Positions 6,990-13,652 of a DNA stretch of 15,159 nucleotides are shown in pieces. The notes under the pieces were generated by a model. It was not told the origin of the DNA, did no database searches, and saw only the letters and a list, made by a program, of their open reading frames with translations. Origin of the DNA: an uncultured Christensenella sp. (GTDB taxonomy: Bacteria > Bacillota > Clostridia > Christensenellales > UBA1242); contig CAOKRZ010000015.1 of assembly GCA_948471335.1 (NCBI GenBank), positions 1 through 15,159 on the forward strand, in the 5' to 3' direction. The position numbers and the translations under genes were made by a program. The number at the start of each line of letters is the position of its first letter. The first letter of the stretch is position 1.

Positions 6990-7853
6990 ATGAAAACGCT
7001 TTTATGTTATTTTTCAGGAACAGGCAACACAAAAAAAGTTGTTGATAAATTTGCGAAATGTTATAACGACGGTGAAATTGAAGTTGTTAAAATTGAGAAC
7101 AATAATATCGACATGAGTATGGAAGGATATGATGTTCTGGGCATTGCTTATCCTATTCATGCCTTTAACGCTCCTTCAATTGTTGTGGATTTTGTTAAAA
7201 AGATCAAAAAACAGGCAGAAAAGAAAAAACTTTTTATCATTAAAACTTCTGGTGAGCCGCTTGCACTTAACAACATATCTTCATATAAGATTAGGGCTCT
7301 TTTAAAGAAAAGAAATTTTGTCCTTACAAATGAGTATCATATTGTGATGCCATACAACATGATTTTTAGGCACACTGACGAAATGGCATATCGCATGTGG
7401 CAAACAGCTGAAAAAATTATTCCAATCTATCAAAAAGAAATCGTTGACGGAAAGTCTTCAAAGCTTAAACATATTTTCATGGGCGGATTTATTGCTTGGC
7501 TTTTTAGAATTGAATTTTGGGGCGGAAGATTTAACGGCAAAAAATATAAAGTCAACGACAAATGTATCCATTGCAAAAAGTGCGCGAGAATGTGTCCGGT
7601 TGGGAATATTGAAATTGACGAAAATGGCAAATTCCATTTTGGAAATAAGTGCATTATGTGTATGAGATGCTCTTTCCATTGCCCAACAAACGCCATCAAA
7701 ATTGGCTGGTTTGAAAAGTGGAAAGTTTGGGGTGCATATCACTTCCAAAAGCCAACTGAACCTGAAGAAAATAGGCACAAAAGATATTGCAAAAATTCGT
7801 ACAAAAAATATTTTGCGCGCTGTGAAAAGAAAATCAAAGAAAACGAAATTTAA
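6990..7853 (+). CDS. EFR1-type flavodoxin / 4Fe-4S ferredoxin fusion
   Basis: A 287-residue redox protein. Residues 1 to about 165 are flavodoxin-like, opening MKTLLCYFSGTGNT, whose SGTGNT (9-14) is the FMN phosphate loop; AYPIHAFNAPS (53-63) fits the second FMN-contact loop. The C-terminal part carries two 4Fe-4S binding motifs of ferredoxin type: C192, C195, C198, C202 and C221, C224, C227, C231, each followed by Pro. A Lys/Arg-rich tail ends the protein. Proteins of this layout are annotated as EFR1 family ferredoxins and are common in clostridia. It should carry electrons between iron-sulfur and flavin partners in the cytoplasm. The ribosome site is AGAGG (6978-6982). It probably shares a transcript with the SDR gene upstream. 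Confidence 0.92.
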   Translation: MKTLLCYFSGTGNTKKVVDKFAKCYNDGEIEVVKIENNNIDMSMEGYDVLGIAYPIHAFNAPSIVVDFVKKIKKQAEKKKLFIIKTSGEPLALNNISSYKIRALLKKRNFVLTNEYHIVMPYNMIFRHTDEMAYRMWQTAEKIIPIYQKEIVDGKSSKLKHIFMGGFIAWLFRIEFWGGRFNGKKYKVNDKCIHCKKCARMCPVGNIEIDENGKFHFGNKCIMCMRCSFHCPTNAIKIGWFEKWKVWGAYHFQKPTEPEENRHKRYCKNSYKKYFARCEKKIKENEI

Positions 7854-7861
7854 AGACAAAA

Positions 7862-7884
7862 TTTGCACAAATTAGTTGTGTAAA
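7862..7884 (+). terminator. Hairpin after EFR1 gene, terminator-like
   Basis: TTTGCACAA and TTGTGTAAA pair over 9 bp (one G-T) around ATTAG, nine bases after the stop codon. There is no tight T run behind it, so termination would be inefficient. Confidence 0.35.
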
Positions 7885-7899
7885 ATGCTGATATTTATT

Positions 7900-7927
7900 T
7901 TGAAAATATTGTAACATATGATAGAAT
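7900..7927 (+). promoter_or_regulatory. Sigma-A promoter of small membrane protein gene
   Basis: TTGAAA (7900-7905), 16 bases, TAGAAT (7922-7927), 22 bases ahead of the ATG at 7950, with AGAGGAGG as ribosome site between. Confidence 0.7.
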
Positions 7928-7949
7928 ATAAAAAGAGGAGGGCAGAAAG

Positions 7950-8174
7950 ATGGCTAAAACTGGAAAGGATTATTTCGGTCTTGGAAGAATTGTAAGCATT
8001 ATTCTTGCAATCATTCCATTCACTTCTTGGATTCTTGGCGCTTTGACAAGATTTTCAGAAGGCAAAATTGTTGCTGGGATTCTTCGTTTAATTTTCGGTT
8101 TCACAATCGTTTGGATTATCGACTTAGTTCTTATGATTATGAATGGCAAAATTATGCGTTTGCTCAACATTTAA
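7950..8174 (+). CDS. Small two-helix membrane protein of unknown function
   Basis: 74 residues. After a polar start (MAKTGKDYFGLGR) come two hydrophobic segments, about 13-33 (IVSIILAIIPFTSWILGALT) and about 41-65 (VAGILRLIFGFTIVWIIDLV), joined by a short charged turn (RFSEGK) and closed by KIMRLLNI. It should sit in the cytoplasmic membrane as a hairpin. The size and two-helix layout recall Pmp3/YqaE-type small proteins, but the residues do not match well enough for that name. It has its own promoter, an excellent ribosome site (GAGGAGG) and its own terminator, so it is a real single-gene unit. Function unknown. Confidence 0.85.
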   Translation: MAKTGKDYFGLGRIVSIILAIIPFTSWILGALTRFSEGKIVAGILRLIFGFTIVWIIDLVLMIMNGKIMRLLNI

Positions 8175-8175
8175 T

Positions 8176-8205
8176 AAAAAGATCGGCTTATGCCGATTTT
8201 TTTAT
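8176..8205 (+). terminator. Rho-independent terminator
   Basis: ATCGGC (8182-8187) and GCCGAT (8192-8197) pair around TTAT, preceded by A5 and followed by a T7 run. First of three hairpins before spoIIAA. Confidence 0.92.
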
Positions 8206-8215
8206 TTTTAAATAT

Positions 8216-8242
8216 AAGAAAGGCTTAAAGTCTTTCTTTTTT
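8216..8242 (+). terminator. Second terminator-like hairpin
   Basis: AAGAAAG (8216-8222) and CTTTCTT (8232-8238) pair around a 9-base loop and are followed by more T. Confidence 0.6.
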
Positions 8243-8260
8243 ATTGTCAATTTTTCGAGC

Positions 8261-8288
8261 AAAGATGAGAAAATTCTCATCTTTTTTT
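8261..8288 (+). terminator. Third terminator-like hairpin, just before spoIIAA
   Basis: The 11-base arms 8261-8271 and 8274-8284 (AAAGATGAGAA and its complement) pair perfectly, followed by TTTT. It lies 34 bases before the spoIIAA start, where the promoter would be expected; no convincing sigma-H or sigma-A promoter could be placed around it. Confidence 0.7.
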
Positions 8289-8321
8289 GTGTTATGCTTT
8301 TCTTAGAAAGGAGGCAAGGTT

Positions 8322-8657
8322 ATGAACATCGTCAGCACAGTCAAAAACAGTATTCTCTATGTTCTTTTAAAAGGCGAACTTGATGAGCATAGTGCCAGCT
8401 ATACGCATGAAACGCTGGATAAACTTTTCACAAATGACAAAATAAAACAGGTGATTTTGGATTTGTCTCAACTTGATTTTATGGACAGCACTGGGATCGG
8501 GGTGTTTTTTGGAAGATACAAAAAACTGGCAGGAAGAGGAATCCCTCTGTTTGTCGCAAATCCTTCAACACAGGCGGACAAAATTCTGAAGATGTCAGGT
8601 ATATATCAAATTGTTAAAAAAATAAGCACAGGAGGTAAATATGAAAGAGTGCGCTAA
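8322..8657 (+). CDS. spoIIAA: Anti-sigma-F factor antagonist SpoIIAA
   Basis: A 111-residue STAS-domain protein. Family landmarks are present: KGELDEHSA near 18-26, LDFMDSTGIGVFFGRYKKL (51-69) and KMSGIYQIV (90-98). S56 in DSTG is the site phosphorylated by SpoIIAB; dephosphorylation by SpoIIE in the forespore lets SpoIIAA pull SpoIIAB off sigma-F. The length matches the 117-residue Bacillus protein. The ribosome site AGAAAGGAGG (8305-8314) is a long match to the 16S rRNA tail. The 3' end overlaps spoIIAB by 17 bases, so the two are translationally coupled. It is the first gene of the operon and is insulated from upstream transcription by three hairpins. Confidence 0.97.
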   Translation: MNIVSTVKNSILYVLLKGELDEHSASYTHETLDKLFTNDKIKQVILDLSQLDFMDSTGIGVFFGRYKKLAGRGIPLFVANPSTQADKILKMSGIYQIVKKISTGGKYERVR

Positions 8658-9093
8658 TGTTTTTGAAATAACTTTTGAAGCAAAATCTATAAACGAGGGG
8701 TTTGCAAGGGTTTGCGTAGCAGCGTTTTGTGTTCAGCTTAATCCGTCAGTTGATGAGATTTCAGACATTAAAACAGCGGTGTCAGAAGCTGTGACAAATT
8801 GTGTAGTTCATGCCTATCCGAAAAAAGAAGGGTTAATTAAACTTAGATGTGAAATTGAAGGCAACAAGGTGACCATTGAAGTTTGCGATTTTGGTGTTGG
8901 AATAAGCGACATTAAAAAAGCCAGAGAGCCATTCTATACAACTAAGCCAACGGAAGAGCGCAGCGGAATGGGCTTTGCTGTTATGGAAGGGTTTATGGAT
9001 AGCCTTGAAGTTGAAAGCAATGGTCAGAGTGGCACTAAGGTTGTTATGAGCAAAGTGATAGGCTCATTAGAAAAGATGAGTGTAGGTGGCTGA
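8641..9093 (+). CDS. spoIIAB: Anti-sigma-F factor and serine kinase SpoIIAB
   Basis: A 150-residue GHKL-fold kinase and anti-sigma factor. The N box AVSEAVTNCVVHAY (46-59) holds the general base E49 and the magnesium ligand N53, CDFGVGI (82-88) is the G1 box, and ERSGMGFAVMEGFMD (106-120) forms the ATP lid region. SpoIIAB binds sigma-F and holds it inactive, and phosphorylates SpoIIAA. AGGAGG (8630-8635) five bases ahead of ATG 8641, within the spoIIAA coding end, sets the start. The stop TGA overlaps the ATG of sigF (TGATG), keeping the proteins in balance by coupled translation. Confidence 0.97.
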   Translation: MKECANVFEITFEAKSINEGFARVCVAAFCVQLNPSVDEISDIKTAVSEAVTNCVVHAYPKKEGLIKLRCEIEGNKVTIEVCDFGVGISDIKKAREPFYTTKPTEERSGMGFAVMEGFMDSLEVESNGQSGTKVVMSKVIGSLEKMSVGG

Positions 9094-9812
9094 TGCTTGA
9101 AACAGATGTAACACTTGAACTGGTGGCTAAAGCTCAAAAAGGTGACCAGCAAGCGAAATCTGTTTTAGTTGAGGAAAATTCGCCTCTTATCAAAAGTGTC
9201 ATAAAGAGATACAAAGACAAGGGGATTGAATACGATGACCTTTATCAAATTGGCTGCATGGGCTTTTTGAAAGCTATAAACAACTTTAATCCAGAATTTA
9301 ATGTCAAGTTTTCAACATATGTTGTGCCAATGGTTATGGGAGAGGTCAAAAGATTTATGCGTGATGACGGGGCAATCAAAGTTTCTCGCGCGCTTAAATC
9401 ACTCAATTTGCAGATAAATAAGTTTGTTGAATCTTACAGCGGTGAGCATCAAAAAAAGCCGACCATAGAAGAGATTGCAAAAGAATTTAAGGTTGATGAG
9501 CAGGAGGTTATTCTTGCGATGGATTCGTCCAAGATGCCACTGTCACTTTACGCACCTCTTGAAGAGGAAAGTGGAACGTTGAGCGTTATTGACAGAGTTG
9601 ATGCTCAAGTTGAGAATGTCAATATTCTTGAGAATCTTGCGCTTAAAGAGATGATAAAACATCTTGACGAAAGGGATCGGAAGATTATAATGCTTCGATA
9701 CTATTTTGACAAAACGCAGTCTGAAATTGCCCAGGAACTCAACATTTCTCAGGTTCAGGTTTCGCGCCTTGAAAACAAAATTTTGGAAACATTGCGGCTT
9801 AAACTTTCGTAA
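9093..9812 (+). CDS. sigF: Forespore sigma factor sigma-F (SpoIIAC)
   Basis: 239 residues of a sigma-70 family sporulation factor. Region 2 contains YDDLYQIGCMGFLKAI (47-62) and FSTYVVPMVMGEVKRFMRDD (73-92) for core binding and -10 recognition; KVSRALKSLNLQI follows; region 3 includes KKPTIEEIAKEFKV (121-134); region 4 ends with a helix-turn-helix, TQSEIAQELNISQVQVSRLE (208-227), for the -35 element. Sigma-G is closely related, but the position directly after spoIIAB identifies sigma-F. The start ATG 9093 overlaps the spoIIAB stop; a weak GGTGG lies upstream, consistent with coupling. The gene ends at a bidirectional terminator shared with the convergent lipoprotein gene. Sigma-F should drive early forespore genes, possibly including spore genes to its right. 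Confidence 0.96.
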   Translation: MLETDVTLELVAKAQKGDQQAKSVLVEENSPLIKSVIKRYKDKGIEYDDLYQIGCMGFLKAINNFNPEFNVKFSTYVVPMVMGEVKRFMRDDGAIKVSRALKSLNLQINKFVESYSGEHQKKPTIEEIAKEFKVDEQEVILAMDSSKMPLSLYAPLEEESGTLSVIDRVDAQVENVNILENLALKEMIKHLDERDRKIIMLRYYFDKTQSEIAQELNISQVQVSRLENKILETLRLKLS

Positions 9813-9813
9813 A

Positions 9814-9844
9814 AAAAGAGGTTTGAATTTCGACCTCTTTTATT
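9814..9844. terminator. Bidirectional terminator between sigF and lipoprotein gene
   Basis: AAAAGAGGT (9814-9822) and ACCTCTTTT (9833-9841) pair around a 10-base loop, with A and T runs on both flanks, so it works on both strands. The stop codon of the minus-strand gene overlaps its right edge. Confidence 0.9.
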
Positions 9845-10970
9845 TTAATTCTTGTGTTCTTGCAATTATTCTGCCCGGGCGCTTTCTGTCTTTTGAGATG
9901 ATGTGTTTGATTTGTTCTTGATCTTTTTGAGCATCTTGATCTTTTTCTTCTTCGACGCTGCTCAAGCTTTGTGTGTTCATTTCACTCGTTGGCACGACCT
10001 CTTCATATTCTGGAAGGGCTGTGTTAGGGCGATATGTGTCGATATTGCGTCTTGTTGGCAGATATGTGTCAGTGTTACGTGATGGGTTGAACGGAGAAAA
10101 CCCTCTCCCGTAGCCATAAAATCTGTTGTATCCATAGCCGTTATATCCATATCCGTTGTTGCCGTAACCGTTGTATCGATACGCTTGATTATAAGCAGTG
10201 CTATTATTTTGATTAACTACATTTTCGTTACCCGGATTTGTTACATAAGTGTCAATGTTTTTTGTGAATCTTGAAGTTTGAGCGGGATTTGAGTTGTTGT
10301 CTTGAGTGTATTGCTGCGTTTGAGTTTCAGTCGAACTGTTTTTTTCTTCATTTGATAGTGAAGAATTTAAAATAGATTCCACTTGGTCAAACGCTGAAAG
10401 AACATTTTTAAAGTAAGTGATTCTTTTCTCAAGTTCATTGTTAAGTTGTGTGTAGCCAACATTCAAATTGTCAGCACTCAAGTTTTGATTTGTTTTATTG
10501 CGTTTGATATAGCCAGTTGCACTTTTGATCATATGTGTTGTGTTTGTTATGTCGCTTGAATATCCGCTTATTGTACTGGTCAAAGTTTTGAGCGCTTTTA
10601 CCTTGCTGTTTGAAAGCTTATATTTTTGCCCGAGCGCACTTTTTAAAGTTGCGCTTCTGTTCATGATTTCATTTCGCAGCGCCTCATGTTCCGCGAAAGC
10701 CGATTGACTGTTTGTCATAAGCGCTTTAAGCCTTGATTCGGATGTGTTGGTTTCAGAATAAGGCTGAGAGTATAAATAGTTTGAAGGCGTCACATCATAC
10801 ACGGCTGAAGTTGAAATGCCTGTGACAGTTTTTTGCATGCGTTCAACTTGGGTTGATAAGTCCTTCGTTGTTTGGGCTGAGCTGCTGGTTGAGCATCCAA
10901 CCATAAGCAATGCAAGCCCTCCGCAAATAGTCGATAAAATTATTTTTTTTGATAAATGAAGCTTTTTCAT
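9840..10970 (-). CDS. Putative forespore lipoprotein with Tyr/Gly repeats, unknown family
   Basis: 376 residues. It starts MKKLHLSKKI, then a hydrophobic core and MVGC with C26 as the lipidation site, so it should be anchored outside the membrane (in a forespore, facing the intermembrane space). Residues about 75-205 look helical and polar. Then come an Asn/Gln-rich linker (211-260), a YNGYG-type repeat zone (263-292, at least four NGYG/YGYN units), three N-[IT]-D-T-Y motifs (238-242, 299-303, 309-313, the last two followed by x-P), and a strongly charged tail with RKRPGR. I do not recognise the family. GGGAGGG five bases before ATG 10970 and a forespore-type promoter (10994-11022) fix the start; a longer frame to 11030 would begin upstream of that promoter. 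Position between sigF and spoVAC suggests a spore role, by inference. Confidence 0.82.
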   Translation of the reverse strand: MKKLHLSKKIILSTICGGLALLMVGCSTSSSAQTTKDLSTQVERMQKTVTGISTSAVYDVTPSNYLYSQPYSETNTSESRLKALMTNSQSAFAEHEALRNEIMNRSATLKSALGQKYKLSNSKVKALKTLTSTISGYSSDITNTTHMIKSATGYIKRNKTNQNLSADNLNVGYTQLNNELEKRITYFKNVLSAFDQVESILNSSLSNEEKNSSTETQTQQYTQDNNSNPAQTSRFTKNIDTYVTNPGNENVVNQNNSTAYNQAYRYNGYGNNGYGYNGYGYNRFYGYGRGFSPFNPSRNTDTYLPTRRNIDTYRPNTALPEYEEVVPTSEMNTQSLSSVEEEKDQDAQKDQEQIKHIISKDRKRPGRIIARTQELK

Positions 10971-10993
10971 CTTTTCCCTCCCATATTTACTTT

Positions 10994-11022
10994 TAGTTTG
11001 GCAAAAACTTTCCTTATTATGC
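10994..11022 (-). promoter_or_regulatory. Forespore (sigma-F/G type) promoter of lipoprotein gene
   Basis: On the minus strand, GCATA (11022-11018), 17 bases, CAAACTA (11000-10994; read as GCCAAACTA for a sigma-F -10). This matches the known G-[CT]-A-T-A -35 of sigma-F/sigma-G promoters. Transcription would begin about 18 bases before the ATG. Confidence 0.55.
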
Positions 11023-11030
11023 AAACTCAT

Positions 11031-11059
11031 GTTTAAAAACCTTTCAATAAGGCAAATAT
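11031..11059 (+). promoter_or_regulatory. Possible forespore promoter of spoVAC
   Basis: GTTTA (11031-11035), 17 bases, CAAATAT (11053-11059; GGCAAATAT as a sigma-F -10). The spacing is identical to the divergent promoter. The ribosome site GCAGGAG begins only four bases after the -10, so the leader would be very short; the call is tentative. Confidence 0.35.
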
Positions 11060-11076
11060 TTGGCAGGAGAAAAATT

Positions 11077-11523
11077 ATGGACGCACAAAAAAGAAATGAA
11101 GCTTATAATAACTACGTTAAAGCAAAGATCCCTAAAACAAGACCTTGGCCAACTCTGTTTTATTCCTTCTTGGTCGGAGGCGTGATCTGCTGCCTTGGGC
11201 AGGGGATAAATGATCTTATTCTATTGTGGTTCCCAACCATGGCAGAACAAACCGCTTGGGGTTATACCCTTATAATTCTCATATTCCTGGCATCTTTTCT
11301 CACCGGGATTGGCGTTTATGACAAGATTGGAAAGTTCGCGGGCGGTGGATCAATCGTTCCGATCACAGGCTTTTCGAACTCTATCACAAGCCCAGCATTA
11401 GAGTTTGAGCACGAAGGCATCATTTACGGACTTTGCGTGAAAATGTTCACGATCGCAGGACCAGTGATTGTGAGTGGCGTTGTTGCAAGTGTTATAGTTG
11501 GAATTATTTATCTGTTTATTTGA
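11077..11523 (+). CDS. spoVAC: Stage V sporulation protein SpoVAC
   Basis: 148 residues, matching the 150 of Bacillus SpoVAC. After a polar N-terminus (MDAQKRNEAYNNYVKAKIPK) come hydrophobic segments with the conserved FLVGGVICCLGQG, FLTGIGVYDKIGKFAGGGSIVPITGFSNSI and a C-terminal GVVASVIVGIIYLF. SpoVAC is an inner-membrane component of the channel that moves calcium-dipicolinate into the forespore and out again at germination; it has been shown to act as a mechanosensitive channel. ATG 11077 with CAGGAG (11064-11069) is the start; a frame extension to 11029 would overlap the promoter and lacks a ribosome site. It is followed by a strong terminator, so it is a one-gene unit here, split from spoVAD-spoVAE. 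Confidence 0.95.
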   Translation: MDAQKRNEAYNNYVKAKIPKTRPWPTLFYSFLVGGVICCLGQGINDLILLWFPTMAEQTAWGYTLIILIFLASFLTGIGVYDKIGKFAGGGSIVPITGFSNSITSPALEFEHEGIIYGLCVKMFTIAGPVIVSGVVASVIVGIIYLFI

Positions 11524-11532
11524 TTTTTTAAT

Positions 11533-11572
11533 AAAGAAAAATGTAATTTAAAACATTTTTCTTTTTTTTAAA
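11533..11572 (+). terminator. Rho-independent terminator after spoVAC
   Basis: Perfect 12-bp arms at 11533-11544 (AAAGAAAAATGT) and 11553-11564, 8-base loop, then more T. It starts ten bases after the spoVAC stop. Confidence 0.85.
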
Positions 11573-11577
11573 AAAAA

Positions 11578-11606
11578 CTCTTGACAAATCCCCTCCCGAG
11601 TATAAT
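11578..11606 (+). promoter_or_regulatory. Promoter of the broken gene, with unusual C-rich spacer
   Basis: A perfect TATAAT (11601-11606) is preceded by TTGACA (11581-11586), but the spacer is only 14 bases; CTCTTG (11578-11583) sits at the ideal 17. The spacer contains CCCCTCCCGAG. A closely similar block lies before the last gene (14888-14909). Confidence 0.55.
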
Positions 11607-11631
11607 AGAGGCTAGAACAAAGGGGAGGGTT

Positions 11632-12552
11632 ATGAAAGAATCAAAAAAATAAAAAAGGAAAGACGCTTACAGGACAAAAAGGTATACAAACTTTGTGCTG
11701 CAGCGCTGCTTAATCCAGCCAATATAATGGATTAGATGAAAAAGCATTGGAAACAAGGTGTGGCTTTTGGTGGTGCATTCGGTGGAATAATTGGCGGAGG
11801 AGCTATATTTGCAGGATGTACGCAGAATCCCAATGACACAGACTTTTATGCAAATTATGAGGACAGATTTAGATGCGGATATAACTATGGGTATTATAGT
11901 TATATTTTATCGGGCGATCTTGATCGTGACTCATCCAGAGAATATGAATCTTGAAGAGGATCTAAACTTTTTTGAAGCTTTAAGATCTACTCAAGGTGTG
12001 GAATTTGCTTCAAAACCAATATCTTTGAAAAATGCAATTGCTTATGATTTAAGCGATAATGAAATTCAAATTCTTCTTAAAAATTCTTGTCTAGTTAATG
12101 ATGGCGAAAGTGAAGCCGCTTAAGTTGAAGAAAGCTATACAATCGTGACCTTGTGCTGCGAAAAGAAAGGGAACAAGCTTGTTGTTGACAAAAATGTTTT
12201 CGACATTGATGCAATGGTTCAAAAAGGTTATGAAGATGTTTTCATCGGAACTGAAGCTGTGAAGCAAGCGCTTGGAAGTGAGAAATTCTGTTGGGTTGAA
12301 AACTTCCACATGAATGACGGCGAGTCGACAACAAATATGATGTTTGGAGATGTTTTTGCATGGGTAAAAAACGGCAATGCCATTGTCAAGGTCTCAGCAA
12401 AAGCCGCGGTATTGTTTGGTGAAATTGCGATAAGAGGACCAGTGAAAGAATCTGTGGTGTTTGGTGGTGGAAACACAGTTTTCCTTGAAGATTTGAAAAC
12501 AGAATATGATCATTTGCGTGACGACTCAGTTGAAGTTGTGCTTGGTTTATAA
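11632..12552 (+). pseudogene. Decayed gene of unknown family between spoVAC and spoVAD
   Basis: An ATG at 11632 with a perfect GGGGAGGG site (11622-11629) and a promoter opens a frame that stops after six codons. The coding-like sequence continues in another frame past an A7 run: K-rich helix, then YKLCAAALLNPANIMD up to TAG at 11733. The same frame resumes with MKKHWKQGVAF and a Gly-rich hydrophobic stretch until TGA at 11952. A second frame, open from 11791, then carries EEDLNFFEALRSTQGVEF up to TAA at 12121. After that stop the same frame runs on without a break to the stop at 12550-12552, a 135-residue stretch with EDVFIGTEAVKQALG and FGDVFAWVKNG. One frameshift near 11650, another between about 11800 and 11950, and two nonsense codons would restore a product of about 305 residues. 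Several small genes, or sequence errors, are alternatives. I do not recognise the family. Confidence 0.55.
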
Positions 12553-12563
12553 AAATGGAAGTG

Positions 12564-12594
12564 AAATAGAGTGAGTGATCACTCTATTTTTTTG
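12564..12594 (+). terminator. Rho-independent terminator before spoVAD
   Basis: Perfect 11-bp arms (AAATAGAGTGA 12564-12574, its complement 12579-12589) around GTGA, then a T run. It ends 11 bases after the last stop of the broken gene and isolates spoVAD from it. Confidence 0.92.
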
Positions 12595-12622
12595 TATAAG
12601 TTTATTTTGGCTTGTCAATAAT
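12594..12622 (+). promoter_or_regulatory. Forespore (sigma-F/G type) promoter of spoVAD-spoVAE
   Basis: GTATA (12594-12598), 17 bases, CAATAAT (12616-12622; GTCAATAAT as a sigma-F style -10). It sits right after the terminator and 24 bases before the spoVAD start, where a promoter is required because the upstream unit is terminated. Confidence 0.5.
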
Positions 12623-12646
12623 CCTATATCAAAAATGGGAGGGGTT

Positions 12647-13651
12647 ATGGCGAAAACTCAGACGGTTATTTTCAAAAATAAACCTGTGATTATTGGAAGT
12701 TATTCAATCGTTGGCCCAAAAGAAGGTCAGGGGAATTTTAAGAACTATTTTGACTATATTATGCAAGACGACCGTTTTGGCGAAAAGACCTATGAGCAAG
12801 CTGAAAAGAAAATGATTCAGCATGCAATTGTTGGGGCGATTGAAAAAGCAAAAATGAAACCGACAGATGTTGACCTTTTGCTTGCAGGAGACCTTTTAAA
12901 TCAAATCATATCTTCTTCTTACGCTGCCAGAGATTTTGCTTGTCCATATCTGGGGCTTTTTGGTGCTTGTTCAACAATGGCTGAAAGCATTGCAATAGGT
13001 GCTTCGCTTGTCAATGGTGGATTATTCAATAACATTGTTTGTTCGACTGCAAGTCACTTTTCAACAGCTGAAAGGCAGTTCAGATTTCCGCTTGAACTTG
13101 GCAATCAGCGTCCTCCAACTTCGCAGTGGACTGTGACAGGCGCGGGATCTTGCGTGATCTCTTCAAGCGGCAAAGGGCCAATTGTCAGCGCTGCAACTTT
13201 TGGGAAGGTTATTGACTGGGGGATAAATGATGTCAACGATATGGGTGCGGTTATGGCGCCTGCGGCTATGGATACAATGCTTGCCCATTTCCGTGATACA
13301 AAGACAACCCCAGATGACTATGATTTGATTGTTACTGGTGATCTTGGCAAACTTGGCAGCGAGATTCTTGTCGATCTTATGGAAGATCAGGGGATTAAAC
13401 TGGGGCTTAACTACAATGACTGCGGGCAGATGTATTTCACTCGTGAGCAAGCCACGCTTTCTGGCGGAAGCGGATGTGGATGCTGTGCAACCGTTCTCAA
13501 TTCAATCATAATGAAAAAGCTTCAAGATGGAAAATTCAAAAAAGTTCTTTTCATGCCTACTGGTGCGCTTATGTCGACGACGGCAGCTCAGCAAGGGGAA
13601 ACAATTCCTGGAATATGTCATGCAGTTGTCATTGAAAGCGGGGAGGTGTGA
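12647..13651 (+). CDS. spoVAD: Stage V sporulation protein SpoVAD
   Basis: 334 residues, close to the 338 of Bacillus SpoVAD, with a thiolase-like fold. Conserved stretches include FKNKPVIIGSYSIVGPKEG (9-27), LLAGDLLNQI (78-87), FGACSTMAE (105-113, with C108 at the place of the thiolase nucleophile), PTSQWTVTGAGSCVIS, VIDWGINDVNDMGAVMAPAA, and FMPTGALMS. SpoVAD binds dipicolinic acid and works on the forespore inner membrane face with SpoVAC and SpoVAE to load it. ATG 12647 has GGGAGGGG (12637-12644); the frame extends back to GTG 12575 but that part is terminator and promoter. spoVAE starts one base after the stop TGA (13649-13651). Confidence 0.97.
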   Translation: MAKTQTVIFKNKPVIIGSYSIVGPKEGQGNFKNYFDYIMQDDRFGEKTYEQAEKKMIQHAIVGAIEKAKMKPTDVDLLLAGDLLNQIISSSYAARDFACPYLGLFGACSTMAESIAIGASLVNGGLFNNIVCSTASHFSTAERQFRFPLELGNQRPPTSQWTVTGAGSCVISSSGKGPIVSAATFGKVIDWGINDVNDMGAVMAPAAMDTMLAHFRDTKTTPDDYDLIVTGDLGKLGSEILVDLMEDQGIKLGLNYNDCGQMYFTREQATLSGGSGCGCCATVLNSIIMKKLQDGKFKKVLFMPTGALMSTTAAQQGETIPGICHAVVIESGEV

Positions 13652-13652
13652 T

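Noticed and set aside
10971..11030. Longer start for the lipoprotein gene at 11030
   Set aside because: It would place 20 polar residues before the signal peptide and begin upstream of the forespore promoter.
11581..11606. TTGACA/TATAAT as a standard sigma-A promoter
   Set aside because: The spacer is only 14 bases, too short for normal sigma-A use, so it is listed as an unusual promoter rather than a standard one.
11736..11954. A separate 72-residue Gly-rich membrane protein
   Set aside because: It has no ribosome site, directly follows an in-frame TAG with coding-like sequence before it, and ends where another frame takes over; it fits better as a piece of the broken gene.
12575..12646. 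N-terminal extension of SpoVAD from GTG 12575
   Set aside because: It lies in a terminator stem and promoter; ATG 12647 has an excellent ribosome site and gives the family N-terminus.
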